A DNA stretch of 64,000 nucleotides from Nocardioides sp. Its GTDB lineage: Bacteria; Actinomycetota; Actinomycetes; Propionibacteriales; Nocardioidaceae. Positions within the stretch are counted from its first letter, which is position 1. Each line of letters opens with the position of its first letter. Positions 16,834 through 23,407 of this stretch are shown piece by piece. The notes below the pieces were generated by a model. That model was given only the letters and a program-made list of their open reading frames with translations, was not told the DNA's origin and searched no databases. A program made the position numbers and the translations under genes. Where the stretch lies: contig JACJWV010000003.1 of NCBI GenBank assembly GCA_020636915.1, positions 1 to 64,000 of the forward strand, written 5' to 3'.

Positions 16834-17304
16834 ATGACCGGGGGCGACGCGCCGCAGGAGGGGCCACCGCAGGTGGGTCCGCTCGACCTGCTGGGAGCAT
16901 GGACCCTGAGCCGGGTGGTCGACGACCGCCGGGCCGGCCAGCGGCGCGACGTGCGGGGCAGCGCCACGCTGGCCCTGGAGTCACCCGACCGGGTGCGGTG
17001 GAGCGAGACGGGGACGATGACGTGGGGCGACCACGTCGTCGAGGTCGAGCGCACGCTGTTCGTCGTGCGCCGCGGCGGGGAGTGGTTCGTGGAGTTCTCG
17101 GACGGGCGGCCGTTCCACCCCTGGGCCGTCGGACGACCGGTGGAGCACCCGTGCGCCGCCGACCACTACGTCGGGCTCATCGAGGTGGGCGAGGACGGCT
17201 GGACCGTGGAGTGGCGGGCGACCGGGCCGGAGAAGGACTACGTGATGACGACGGTCCACTCCGGTCACCGGCCGGCCCACCACGAGGGTCCCGGGCCGGC
17301 CTGA
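16834..17304 (+). CDS. DUF6314-type protein
   Basis: A 156-residue soluble protein with the spaced motifs of this uncharacterised family: LLGAWTLSRVVDD, WSETGTM, FVEFSDGRPFHPW, HPCAADHYVG and GPEKDYVMTTVHS. The fold is probably a small beta-barrel (lipocalin-like) binding an unknown ligand; no enzyme activity is established. TAGCGT lies 7 bp before the ATG, so the transcript is probably leaderless. Confidence 0.75.
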   Translation: MTGGDAPQEGPPQVGPLDLLGAWTLSRVVDDRRAGQRRDVRGSATLALESPDRVRWSETGTMTWGDHVVEVERTLFVVRRGGEWFVEFSDGRPFHPWAVGRPVEHPCAADHYVGLIEVGEDGWTVEWRATGPEKDYVMTTVHSGHRPAHHEGPGPA

Positions 17305-17315
17305 CCACCCACGGG

Positions 17316-17498
17316 TCAGGCGGCGGTGCGGGAGACGGTCGGGACGGCGGGACGGCGGCGGTCCAGCGAGACCACCGGCTGCGGGGCGCGGCGGAGCTCC
17401 GCGACGAGGTTGACGATCACGCCGAGCGCGATGAGGCCCGCGACGGTCGCGAGCACGAGGAAGCTGATGGCGTAGGGGGTCAGGCTCTGGTCGATCAT
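17316..17498 (-). CDS. Single-span mini membrane protein A
   Basis: The 60-residue protein starts MIDQSLTPYAISFLVLATVAGLIALGVIV and ends in a basic/proline tail. One transmembrane helix fills residues 8-30, followed by VAELRRAP. It is a paralogue of the protein at 17596-17775 (same MID start, single helix and ARR/LRR stop-transfer). The ribosome-binding site AGGAGAG is strong, and a sigma-70-like promoter with a 19-bp palindrome lies just upstream. Function unknown. Confidence 0.7.
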   Translation of the reverse strand: MIDQSLTPYAISFLVLATVAGLIALGVIVNLVAELRRAPQPVVSLDRRRPAVPTVSRTAA

Positions 17499-17551
17499 GG
17501 TTCTCTCCTGGTGAGGGGAGTCGGCGCGGCGCCGACTGGTATGCATTGAAT

Positions 17552-17587
17552 GATTACTACCGTAGTAATCGTTTGATAACTTGTCAA
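17552..17587 (-). promoter_or_regulatory. Strong promoter with a 19-bp palindromic operator
   Basis: On the minus strand TTGACA (17587-17582), a 17-bp spacer and TACGGT (17564-17559) form a good sigma-70 promoter. The -10 sits in the middle of the perfect palindrome GATTACTACCGTAGTAATC (17552-17570). A repressor bound there would shut the promoter. The shape recalls BlaI/MecI-type sites (TACTACA/TGTAGTA), but the regulator is not identified. It drives mini membrane protein A. Confidence 0.7.
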
Positions 17588-17595
17588 GCGGTCGG

Positions 17596-17775
17596 TCAGG
17601 CGGCGCGCCCGACGGCGGCGACCGCGGGGTGGGCGGCGTGCATCGGGACGACGCTCCGGGCCGGGCGTCGGGCCTCGGCGACGAGGCCGGCGATGGTGGC
17701 CACGGCGACGAGGCCGGCGATGCTCGCGACGACGATGAGGGCGATCGCGACGGGGTAGAGCGAGGTGTCGATCAT
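17596..17775 (-). CDS. Single-span mini membrane protein B
   Basis: The 59-residue paralogue of mini protein A starts MIDTSLYPVAIALIVVASIAGLVAVATIA, then AEARRPARS. One helix spans the membrane; the C-terminal 25 residues are basic and alanine-rich and probably cytoplasmic. It begins after CCAGGAGACC. No promoter motif is obvious upstream. A and B look like a tandem duplication with one copy under a regulated promoter. Function unknown. Confidence 0.68.
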   Translation of the reverse strand: MIDTSLYPVAIALIVVASIAGLVAVATIAGLVAEARRPARSVVPMHAAHPAVAAVGRAA

Positions 17776-17904
17776 GGTGGTCTCCTGGTGTGGGGGCCGG
17801 GGGGTCTCCCTCGGTGTGCTCACGCTCCCGCGGGGTCCTTGGGGTCGACTGGGAGCGAACTGGAGGGTGGCTTGGGGTCACGGGCGGCGGGTCGCGCACC
17901 CCGC

Positions 17905-17918
17905 TAGAACGTGTTCCG
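17905..17918 (+). promoter_or_regulatory. KstR-like operator, box 3
   Basis: TAGAACGTGTTCCG differs from TNNAACNNGTTNNA only at the last base. It lies in the -35 region of the SnoaL gene: TACAGT (17936-17941) is the -10, and the ATG follows 7 bp later at 17949. Confidence 0.5.
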
Positions 17919-17948
17919 ATTTCGGTCCGGCGGCCCTACAGTCCCGAC

Positions 17949-18473
17949 ATGAGCACCGCCACCCGCCCCGGTCGCCCCTGGTCGCGCGCCGAGCTCGAGA
18001 CGGCCTTCCAGCACTACCAGGACGAGGTCGACCGGATCGCCGGCTCCGGGGACTGGAGCCGGTTCGCGGACCTCTTCACCGAGGACGCGACCTATCGGGA
18101 GCACGCGTACGGCGACTTCTCCGGCCGCGAGGAGATCCGCCACTGGATCGTCGAGACCATGACGACCTTCCCCGGCAGCGAGATGCCGCGGTTCCCGATC
18201 GAGTGGCACGTGGTCGACGAGGAGCGCGGCCGGATCGTCTGCGAGGTCTGGAACGACCTGGTCGACCCCGGCGACGGCGAGCGCCACGGTGCCAGCAACA
18301 TCACGATCCTCACCTACGCCGGCGACGGCCTGTGGTCGTGCGAGGAGGACGTCTACAACCCGGCCACCTTCCTGCGCGCCACCCGGCGCTGGGCGAAGGT
18401 CGCGGGCCGGCACGACCGGCTGTCCGACGAGGGCCGGTCCTGGCTGGCCGCCTTCGGGCCGACCGGAGGCTAG
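17949..18473 (+). CDS. SnoaL/NTF2-like protein
   Basis: The 174-residue protein has the NTF2-like cone fold signature: FQHYQDEVDRIAGSGDWSRFADLFTEDATYREHAYGDFSGREEIRHWI, then WHVVDEERGRIVCEVWNDL. Proteins like this are isomerases, dehydratases or cyclases on steroid or polyketide rings; several belong to KstR regulons. Here a KstR-like box precedes the gene and TACAGT gives a leaderless start. The catalytic residues cannot be assigned from the sequence alone. Confidence 0.82.
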   Translation: MSTATRPGRPWSRAELETAFQHYQDEVDRIAGSGDWSRFADLFTEDATYREHAYGDFSGREEIRHWIVETMTTFPGSEMPRFPIEWHVVDEERGRIVCEVWNDLVDPGDGERHGASNITILTYAGDGLWSCEEDVYNPATFLRATRRWAKVAGRHDRLSDEGRSWLAAFGPTGG

Positions 18474-18614
18474 CCCCGCGATCGTCTGCAACCAGGTACC
18501 TCGATTCTGGTGGCTCTTCTGCCGCATCGGCGGGTAGCTGGTCGGGGGGCCGCCACCACCATGGTCCCGAAGGTCTCAGCAGTCACACCAGCCACGTGAG
18601 GTCGGAGCGGTCCG

Positions 18615-18664
18615 GGAAACCCGCACGACACGCCGCCCCGGCCCGGCGTGTCGTGCGGGTTTCC
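18615..18664. repeat. Dispersed palindromic element, perfect 20-bp arms
   Basis: GGAAACCCGCACGACACGCC (18615-18634) and its exact reverse complement (18645-18664) enclose a 10-bp loop. This is the best copy of the family also seen at 549-645 and 12689-12734. The TTTCC end of the second arm is not a long T-run, so simple termination is only one possible role. Confidence 0.88.
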
Positions 18665-18840
18665 CCGGGCAGGTGTCGACAGCAGGACCAACGGATCAAC
18701 CCCCAGACCGGTAGACCGCGCTGACACCTGCGGCCCGTCCCCGGCCTCGTCGGCCCGTCGGTCGCAACCCCGTGCTACCCGAGCCCACGGTCGCCGGCCC
18801 CGATCGCGACACCCACGGCTGCAGCAGTAGCGCCCTTCTC

Positions 18841-18882
18841 GTTCGACCGTTCGTACGGGCTCTGCCGCACGAACGGCCGAAC
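18841..18882. repeat. Strong hairpin, 14-bp arms
   Basis: GTTCGACCGTTCGT and its near-complement ACGAACGGCCGAAC pair at 13 of 14 positions. The 14-bp loop can itself close with CGG/CCG. It lies 100 bp upstream of the small secreted protein gene. It may be an RNA hairpin or a protein-binding site. Confidence 0.6.
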
Positions 18883-18981
18883 AAGAATCTGGGGGTACCC
18901 CACGTCGGCCCCGGGAGCGACACAGGAAGCCCACAGGCGACGCACATGGCGTCCGCAGTCGGCGCACCTACGGTCACCACC

Positions 18982-19236
18982 ATGACCGATGCACCCCTTC
19001 CCACCAGCACCCGCCGGCGTCGCCGCTGGCGCCGCCTCGTCGCTGGCAGCCTGATGGCGGGCTCGCTCGCCGTCACCGCCGCGTGCGGCGTGGTGGCCGC
19101 CGACCCCTCGCTCCAGGGGCCCGGATCCCAGGGGTCCGGCTCCGGCACGACCAGCAGCTGGCACTCGTCGGGATCCGGCACCTCGCTGGGCCAGGGGTCC
19201 TCGACCTCCAGCCACGCGACCTCGCAGGGCTCGTGA
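18982..19236 (+). CDS. Small Ser/Gly-rich secreted protein beside ApbE
   Basis: The 84-residue protein has a basic N-terminus (RRRRRWRR), a hydrophobic signal (LVAGSLMAGSLAVTAACGVV) and then only Gly, Ser, Thr, Gln and His-rich sequence. TAAC before the Cys is a weak lipobox, so a lipid anchor is possible. The gene ends 14 bp before apbE and should be in the same operon. ApbE attaches FMN to exported proteins, so this could be its partner, but the usual acceptor motif (S/T-G-A-S/T) is absent. TACGGT lies 7 bp before the ATG. Confidence 0.65.
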   Translation: MTDAPLPTSTRRRRRWRRLVAGSLMAGSLAVTAACGVVAADPSLQGPGSQGSGSGTTSSWHSSGSGTSLGQGSSTSSHATSQGS

Positions 19237-19250
19237 GGGGGGCAGGGCTC

Positions 19251-20180
19251 ATGACCGCCGCCCGCGAGTGGGACCTCTGGAGCACCACCGCGCGCCTCGT
19301 CGTCACCGACGGCGCCCGACTGGACGAGGCCGTCACCCTGGCCCGCGGGCTGCTCGGCGAGGTCGAGCTGGCCGCCAGCCGGTTCCGCGGCGACAGCGAG
19401 GTGCGCCAGCTGCCGGCCCGCCTGGTGCAGGGCGGCGGACGGACCCGGGTCTCACCGATGCTCGAGCACCTCGTCGCCGTCGCGCTCGCCGCCGCCGCCC
19501 GGACCGGCGGCGCCGTCGACCCGACGCTCGGGCGGGCGCTGGCGGACCTCGGCTACGACCGCGACATCCGGGAGCTCCCGGCGTACGACGACCGCCCGCT
19601 CGTGGCGGCCGAGGCCGTGCGCGGCATCCCCGGCTGGCGCCGGGTGCAGGTCGCGGACGGCTGGCTGACCGCGCCGCCGGGGCTCGAGCTCGACCTGGGC
19701 GCGACCGCCAAGGCCGCCGCGGCCGACCTGGTGGCGGCTGCCGTGGCCGACCGGCTCGGCACGGGCGTGCTGGTCAGCCTCGGCGGCGACATCGCCACGG
19801 CCGGGCCGGCACCTCGCGGGGGCTGGCAGGTCACGGTCCGCGACGGCGAGGACCAGCCGGCGGCGCACGTAGCGCTCCCGGCCGGCTTCGCGGTCGCGAC
19901 CTCCAGCACGCTGCGGCGTACCTGGCAGCGCGCGGGCCGCCGCGTGCACCACATCCTCGATCCCGCCACCGGCCTCCCGGCGGCACCCGTCTGGCGGACC
20001 GTGTCGGTCGCCGCCGGGTGCTGCGCCGACGCGAACGCCGCCAGCACCGCGGTGGTCGTGCAGGGCAGCGGCGGCCTGCGCTGGCTGCGGGAGCAGGGCC
20101 TCACCGCGCGGCTCGTCGACGACACCGGACGCGTGCACCTGGTCGGCGGGTGGCCGCAGGAGCGCGACCGGGCGGCCTGA
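19251..20180 (+). CDS. apbE: FAD:protein FMN transferase
   Basis: A 309-residue ApbE-family enzyme, which transfers FMN from FAD to a Thr/Ser of target proteins, usually outside the membrane. Family marks: SRFRGDSEVRQL near the N-terminus, GGAVDPTLGRALADLGYDR, LDLGATAKAAAADLV, VSLGGDIATAG and the C-terminal HHILDPATGLPA and ADANAAST. There is no signal peptide in this copy. The start is the ATG at 19251 after a purine-rich ribosome-binding site. It is co-transcribed with the small secreted protein. Confidence 0.92.
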   Translation: MTAAREWDLWSTTARLVVTDGARLDEAVTLARGLLGEVELAASRFRGDSEVRQLPARLVQGGGRTRVSPMLEHLVAVALAAAARTGGAVDPTLGRALADLGYDRDIRELPAYDDRPLVAAEAVRGIPGWRRVQVADGWLTAPPGLELDLGATAKAAAADLVAAAVADRLGTGVLVSLGGDIATAGPAPRGGWQVTVRDGEDQPAAHVALPAGFAVATSSTLRRTWQRAGRRVHHILDPATGLPAAPVWRTVSVAAGCCADANAASTAVVVQGSGGLRWLREQGLTARLVDDTGRVHLVGGWPQERDRAA

Positions 20181-20213
20181 TCCGGCTCGTCCGGGGCCGA
20201 CCCGGCGCGGCGG

Positions 20214-21503
20214 CTATCCCGGGGCCGGCGCGGCGGACGCGGGCGCCCGAGCCGCGACCCACTGGAACGGGAAGAAGACGAGCACCGGCACCAGGAAGTA
20301 GCCCACGCGGCTGTAGGGGACGAGCAGGAAGGCCAGGCACAGGCCGAGCGCGATGCGGGACGCGGCCCAGCTGACCTCGGGCGAGGACCGCACCACGCAC
20401 CAGACGCCGAAGGCGACCGCCGCGACCAGGACCAGCGCCAGCGACGCCCAGGAGGGCAGGCCGGCGAGGCGGAGCAGCACCCCGGGGAGCGGCGAGGCGG
20501 CCGGCGACTGCACCAGGGACTCCCCGGACGGGAACTCGACCACGTTGTCCCACATCGCCCGTGGCGCGACCCGCGCGACCGGCAGGACCGCGACCAGCGC
20601 GGTCACCGTGGTCAGGGCAGCGAACACCAGCGCGGCCCGGACGCCGTCGCGGCGGTAGATGCACAGGGTCAGCACGAAGGCCGCGCAGATCCCGGTCGGC
20701 TTCATGGCCATCGTCAGGCCGATCGCGACCGCGCTCCAGCCGTAGCGCCGGCGCGAGACGAGGGCGATGGCGAGGACGGTCAGCGCGGCCTGGGGGACGT
20801 CGACACCGCTGACCGCGACCGCCGCCGCCACGAGCGGGCAGGCGACCAGGAGGGCGAGCCGGGTGTCGAGCACCGCTCGCTGGTCGTCCGGGCCCTCGGG
20901 GACCCGCCGGGACCAGAAGCGGACCGCCGCCAGGGCGGCCACGAGCAGGGCGAGCGCCGGCAGCCGCAGGTCCCCGCCGGGCAGGGCGCCGAAGACGTAG
21001 AGAGCGGGCAGGTAGGGACGGTAGTCGTAGACCGACGACGGGTCGGGGAGGTACGGGCTGCCCGCGGCGACCAGCTGCAGCGCGCCGCTGTGCACGACCC
21101 GGATCTCGGGCTGGCCCATGCCGCGCGCCACCAGCAGGGCGGTCGGGACGACGACCGAGCCGACGGCGGCGACCAGGCAGGACCGCCGCGGCCCGAGCCC
21201 GACGGAGAGTCCGAGCAGCGCGGCGGCGTACCCGATCGCGGCAACGGTCGCCCAGACCCGTTGGGTGTCGCGGCTCGGGTCCACCAGCACCCAGACGGTG
21301 AAGGCGAGGTACGCCGCGAGCACGACCCGCTCGGTCCCCAGGCGGCGCACGACCCCGACCGCCCACTCCCTGGTCGCGCCCACGACGACATCGTGGCACC
21401 CCCGGCACCCGCGGCGGGCGGCGGCGTAGTACGACCGCACCAGGCGACCCGCGGCGGGCGACCGCGACGTCGGGTCCTTGGACCCTGTGTCACCGGACTC
21501 CAC
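20214..21503 (-). CDS. Membrane glycosyltransferase, GT87-like (DUF2029)
   Basis: The 429-residue polytopic protein has about ten helices. After a charged N-terminus come ERVVLAAYLAFTVWVLVDPSRDTQ and the loop GSPYLPDPSSVYDYRPYLPALYVFGALP, then TMAMKPTGICAAFV. The Y-P-rich loop and the MKP motif are typical of GT87/DUF2029 mannosyltransferases that use polyprenyl-phosphate-mannose. The acceptor is unknown. I start it at the GTG at 21503, preceded by TACGGT 7 bp upstream. The same frame runs open far upstream, but only as an antisense shadow of other genes. Confidence 0.8.
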   Translation of the reverse strand: MESGDTGSKDPTSRSPAAGRLVRSYYAAARRGCRGCHDVVVGATREWAVGVVRRLGTERVVLAAYLAFTVWVLVDPSRDTQRVWATVAAIGYAAALLGLSVGLGPRRSCLVAAVGSVVVPTALLVARGMGQPEIRVVHSGALQLVAAGSPYLPDPSSVYDYRPYLPALYVFGALPGGDLRLPALALLVAALAAVRFWSRRVPEGPDDQRAVLDTRLALLVACPLVAAAVAVSGVDVPQAALTVLAIALVSRRRYGWSAVAIGLTMAMKPTGICAAFVLTLCIYRRDGVRAALVFAALTTVTALVAVLPVARVAPRAMWDNVVEFPSGESLVQSPAASPLPGVLLRLAGLPSWASLALVLVAAVAFGVWCVVRSSPEVSWAASRIALGLCLAFLLVPYSRVGYFLVPVLVFFPFQWVAARAPASAAPAPG

Positions 21504-21589
21504 GCCGGGCACCGTAGGGGTACCGCCTCGTCGGGTGACGACCGGACACCTCACGGGTGACCCACCAACACTCCGCACCGTGACGGTCG

Positions 21590-21622
21590 GGCCCCTTCCT
21601 GCAGCGCCTGCGGGGAGGGGCC
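21590..21622 (-). terminator. Probable terminator hairpin
   Basis: GGCCCCTTCC (21590-21599) pairs imperfectly with GGGGAGGGGCC (21612-21622) around a 12-bp loop. It lies just past the stop of the zinc-ribbon gene and before the GT87 gene, both on the minus strand. Confidence 0.45.
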
Positions 21623-21643
21623 TGCTTCCTTCACCGGGTCGAC

Positions 21644-21868
21644 TCAGAGGGTCGAGGTCATGAAGTCCCCGCAGCCGGGGCACTCCGCGACCAGCCGGTG
21701 GGCGGGCCCCAGCCGCGGCAGCCCGCGGAAGAGCACGAAGCCGCAGGTCGAGCACAGCAGGTCCACGTCGCCGTAGCTGAAGAAGTAGGGGTCGCCCCGA
21801 CCCTCCGCGTACAGCGCGGACTCCCCGGGGGCCGGGGGCCGGGACCGCGACATCGTGACCGTGCTCAC
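21644..21868 (-). CDS. Small zinc-ribbon protein
   Basis: The 74-residue protein has two Cys pairs, LLCSTCGFVLF and AECPGCGDFM, about 28 residues apart, so it should bind one zinc ion as a ribbon. The N-terminal third is Pro/Ser/Arg-rich. It starts at a GTG (21868); an ATG five codons in is possible. It has no known function; such proteins may bind nucleic acid or partner enzymes. It sits between the GT87 gene and the end of the purine-type operon. Confidence 0.7.
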   Translation of the reverse strand: MSTVTMSRSRPPAPGESALYAEGRGDPYFFSYGDVDLLCSTCGFVLFRGLPRLGPAHRLVAECPGCGDFMTSTL

Positions 21869-21976
21869 AGCACCATGGTGCTCCCGGCCGTGGCGCGGGC
21901 CTCAGTGCCGGAGGTCCCGGACTCACGGGCCGCGCGGACGGCGCACGGCGTGCCCGTGGTCCCGGCTCCGGAGCTC

Positions 21977-23386
21977 CTACGGCCTCAGCGGCGTCCGGCG
22001 GACGAACCGGCCCCGTCCGGGACGCGGGTCCGCCGGCTCGCCGCCGACGGCCACGACGTCTCCCCGGCTGATCGTCACGGCCGGCCACCCGGTGACCTCC
22101 AGCCCGGCGTAGGGGCTGTGGTCGCACCGGGAGTGCAGGTTCGCCGCGTCGAGGCGGCGGGTCGCGCCCGGGTCGAACACCACCAGGTCGGCGTCGAGGC
22201 CGGGCCGGACCGCGCCCTTGACGCCATCGAGCCCGAAGAGCCGCGCGGGGGACCCAGAGGTCGCGTCCACCCAGCGCTCGAGCGACAGGCGCCGGTCGAG
22301 CACGCCCTGGTAGACCAGCGAGAGCCGGGTCTCGACGCCGCTGAGCCCTCCCGGGATCTGGCGGAAGTCCGTCCACCCGGTGCCACCCGTCCCCCGCCGC
22401 CGGTCCTGGGTCGTGAAGGGGCAGTGGTCGGTCGAGACGACCTCGACGTCGCCGGCATCCAGGGCCCGCCACAGGGCGGCGCGGTCGGACGCCTGGCGCA
22501 GCGGTGGAGCGCAGACGAAGTCCGGGGCACCGGCCTCGAGGTGCGACTGCTCGAGGTGCAGGTAGTGGGGGCAGGTCTCGGTGTGGATGTCCACGCCGGA
22601 GGCCCGCGCGGCCAGGACCGCCTGCAGGCCCGCCCGGCTGGAGAGGTGCACCACGTAGAGCCACGCGCCGGCCGCACCGGCCAGTCCAGCCGCCCGGCGG
22701 ACGGCCTCGGCCTCCACCGAGGGCGGCCGCACGGACGGTACGGCGTCCGGCCCGGTGCGCCCCGCGGCGACCGCCTCGGCCACCAGGGTCTCGACCGTCG
22801 CGCCGTCCTCGGCGTGCACGCAGACCCGCACGCCGGTGCGGCGCGACGCGGCCAGCGCCCGGCCGAGCGTGTCGTCGTCGACCATGAGCCGGTCGGGGTA
22901 GGCCAGGTAGAGCTTCACGCTCGTGACGCCGTGCTCGACGAACGCGGCGAACCGCTGCGCGGCGCCATCGGGGTCGAGCGGCATCTCGGTGACCGTCAGG
23001 TGGAGGCCGTAGTCGACCAGTGCCCGGCCGCGCGCCCGGTCGTGCCACGTGGCCAGCGCCTCCTGCCACGGCTCGCGACCGGCACCGGCGAAGTCGATGA
23101 CGCAGGTGGTGCCGCCACAGGCCGCGGCGAGCGTGCCGGACTCGAAGTCGTCGGCCGAGGTCACCGCGCCGACGGGCAGGGCGAAGTGGGTGTGCACGTC
23201 GATGCCACCCGGCACGACGTACGCGCCCCCGGCGTCCACGACGTCGGCACCGAGGGCGCCCCCGACGGCGATCCCCTCCTCCACGGCGACGATGCGGCCG
23301 CCCCGGACCAGCACGTCGGCGCGCCGCGTGCCGCTCCCGTCCACGACGGTGCCCCCTCGCACGACCAGGTCCGTCGCCATGTCCAT
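21977..23386 (-). CDS. hyuA: Dihydropyrimidinase / hydantoinase
   Basis: A 469-residue cyclic amidohydrolase. The metal ligands are visible: GIDVHTHF, the carboxylated Lys in TSVKLYLAYPD, His in VCVHAED and YVVHLSS, and Asp in VVSTDHCPF. The C-terminus (GLDADLVVFDP) is standard. It opens dihydropyrimidine or hydantoin-like rings. It is the last gene of the ten-gene operon, 21 bp after the molybdoenzyme gene. The same position beside XdhD and SsnA occurs in the E. coli urate cluster, which suggests a ring-opened purine derivative as substrate. Confidence 0.92.
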   Translation of the reverse strand: MDMATDLVVRGGTVVDGSGTRRADVLVRGGRIVAVEEGIAVGGALGADVVDAGGAYVVPGGIDVHTHFALPVGAVTSADDFESGTLAAACGGTTCVIDFAGAGREPWQEALATWHDRARGRALVDYGLHLTVTEMPLDPDGAAQRFAAFVEHGVTSVKLYLAYPDRLMVDDDTLGRALAASRRTGVRVCVHAEDGATVETLVAEAVAAGRTGPDAVPSVRPPSVEAEAVRRAAGLAGAAGAWLYVVHLSSRAGLQAVLAARASGVDIHTETCPHYLHLEQSHLEAGAPDFVCAPPLRQASDRAALWRALDAGDVEVVSTDHCPFTTQDRRRGTGGTGWTDFRQIPGGLSGVETRLSLVYQGVLDRRLSLERWVDATSGSPARLFGLDGVKGAVRPGLDADLVVFDPGATRRLDAANLHSRCDHSPYAGLEVTGWPAVTISRGDVVAVGGEPADPRPGRGRFVRRTPLRP

Positions 23387-23407
23387 CGCCGTGGCTCCCG
23401 CGGTCGG

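Larger units (their letters stand above)
18474..18981. other. 508-bp stretch without a recognisable gene
   Basis: No open frame here shows protein-like composition or a family match. The region holds the palindromic repeat at 18615-18664 and a strong hairpin at 18841-18882. A segment at 18480-18540 (AACCAGGTACCTCGATTCTGG) is less GC-rich than its surroundings and could be a relic of a mobile element, but I cannot identify it. Confidence 0.6.
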
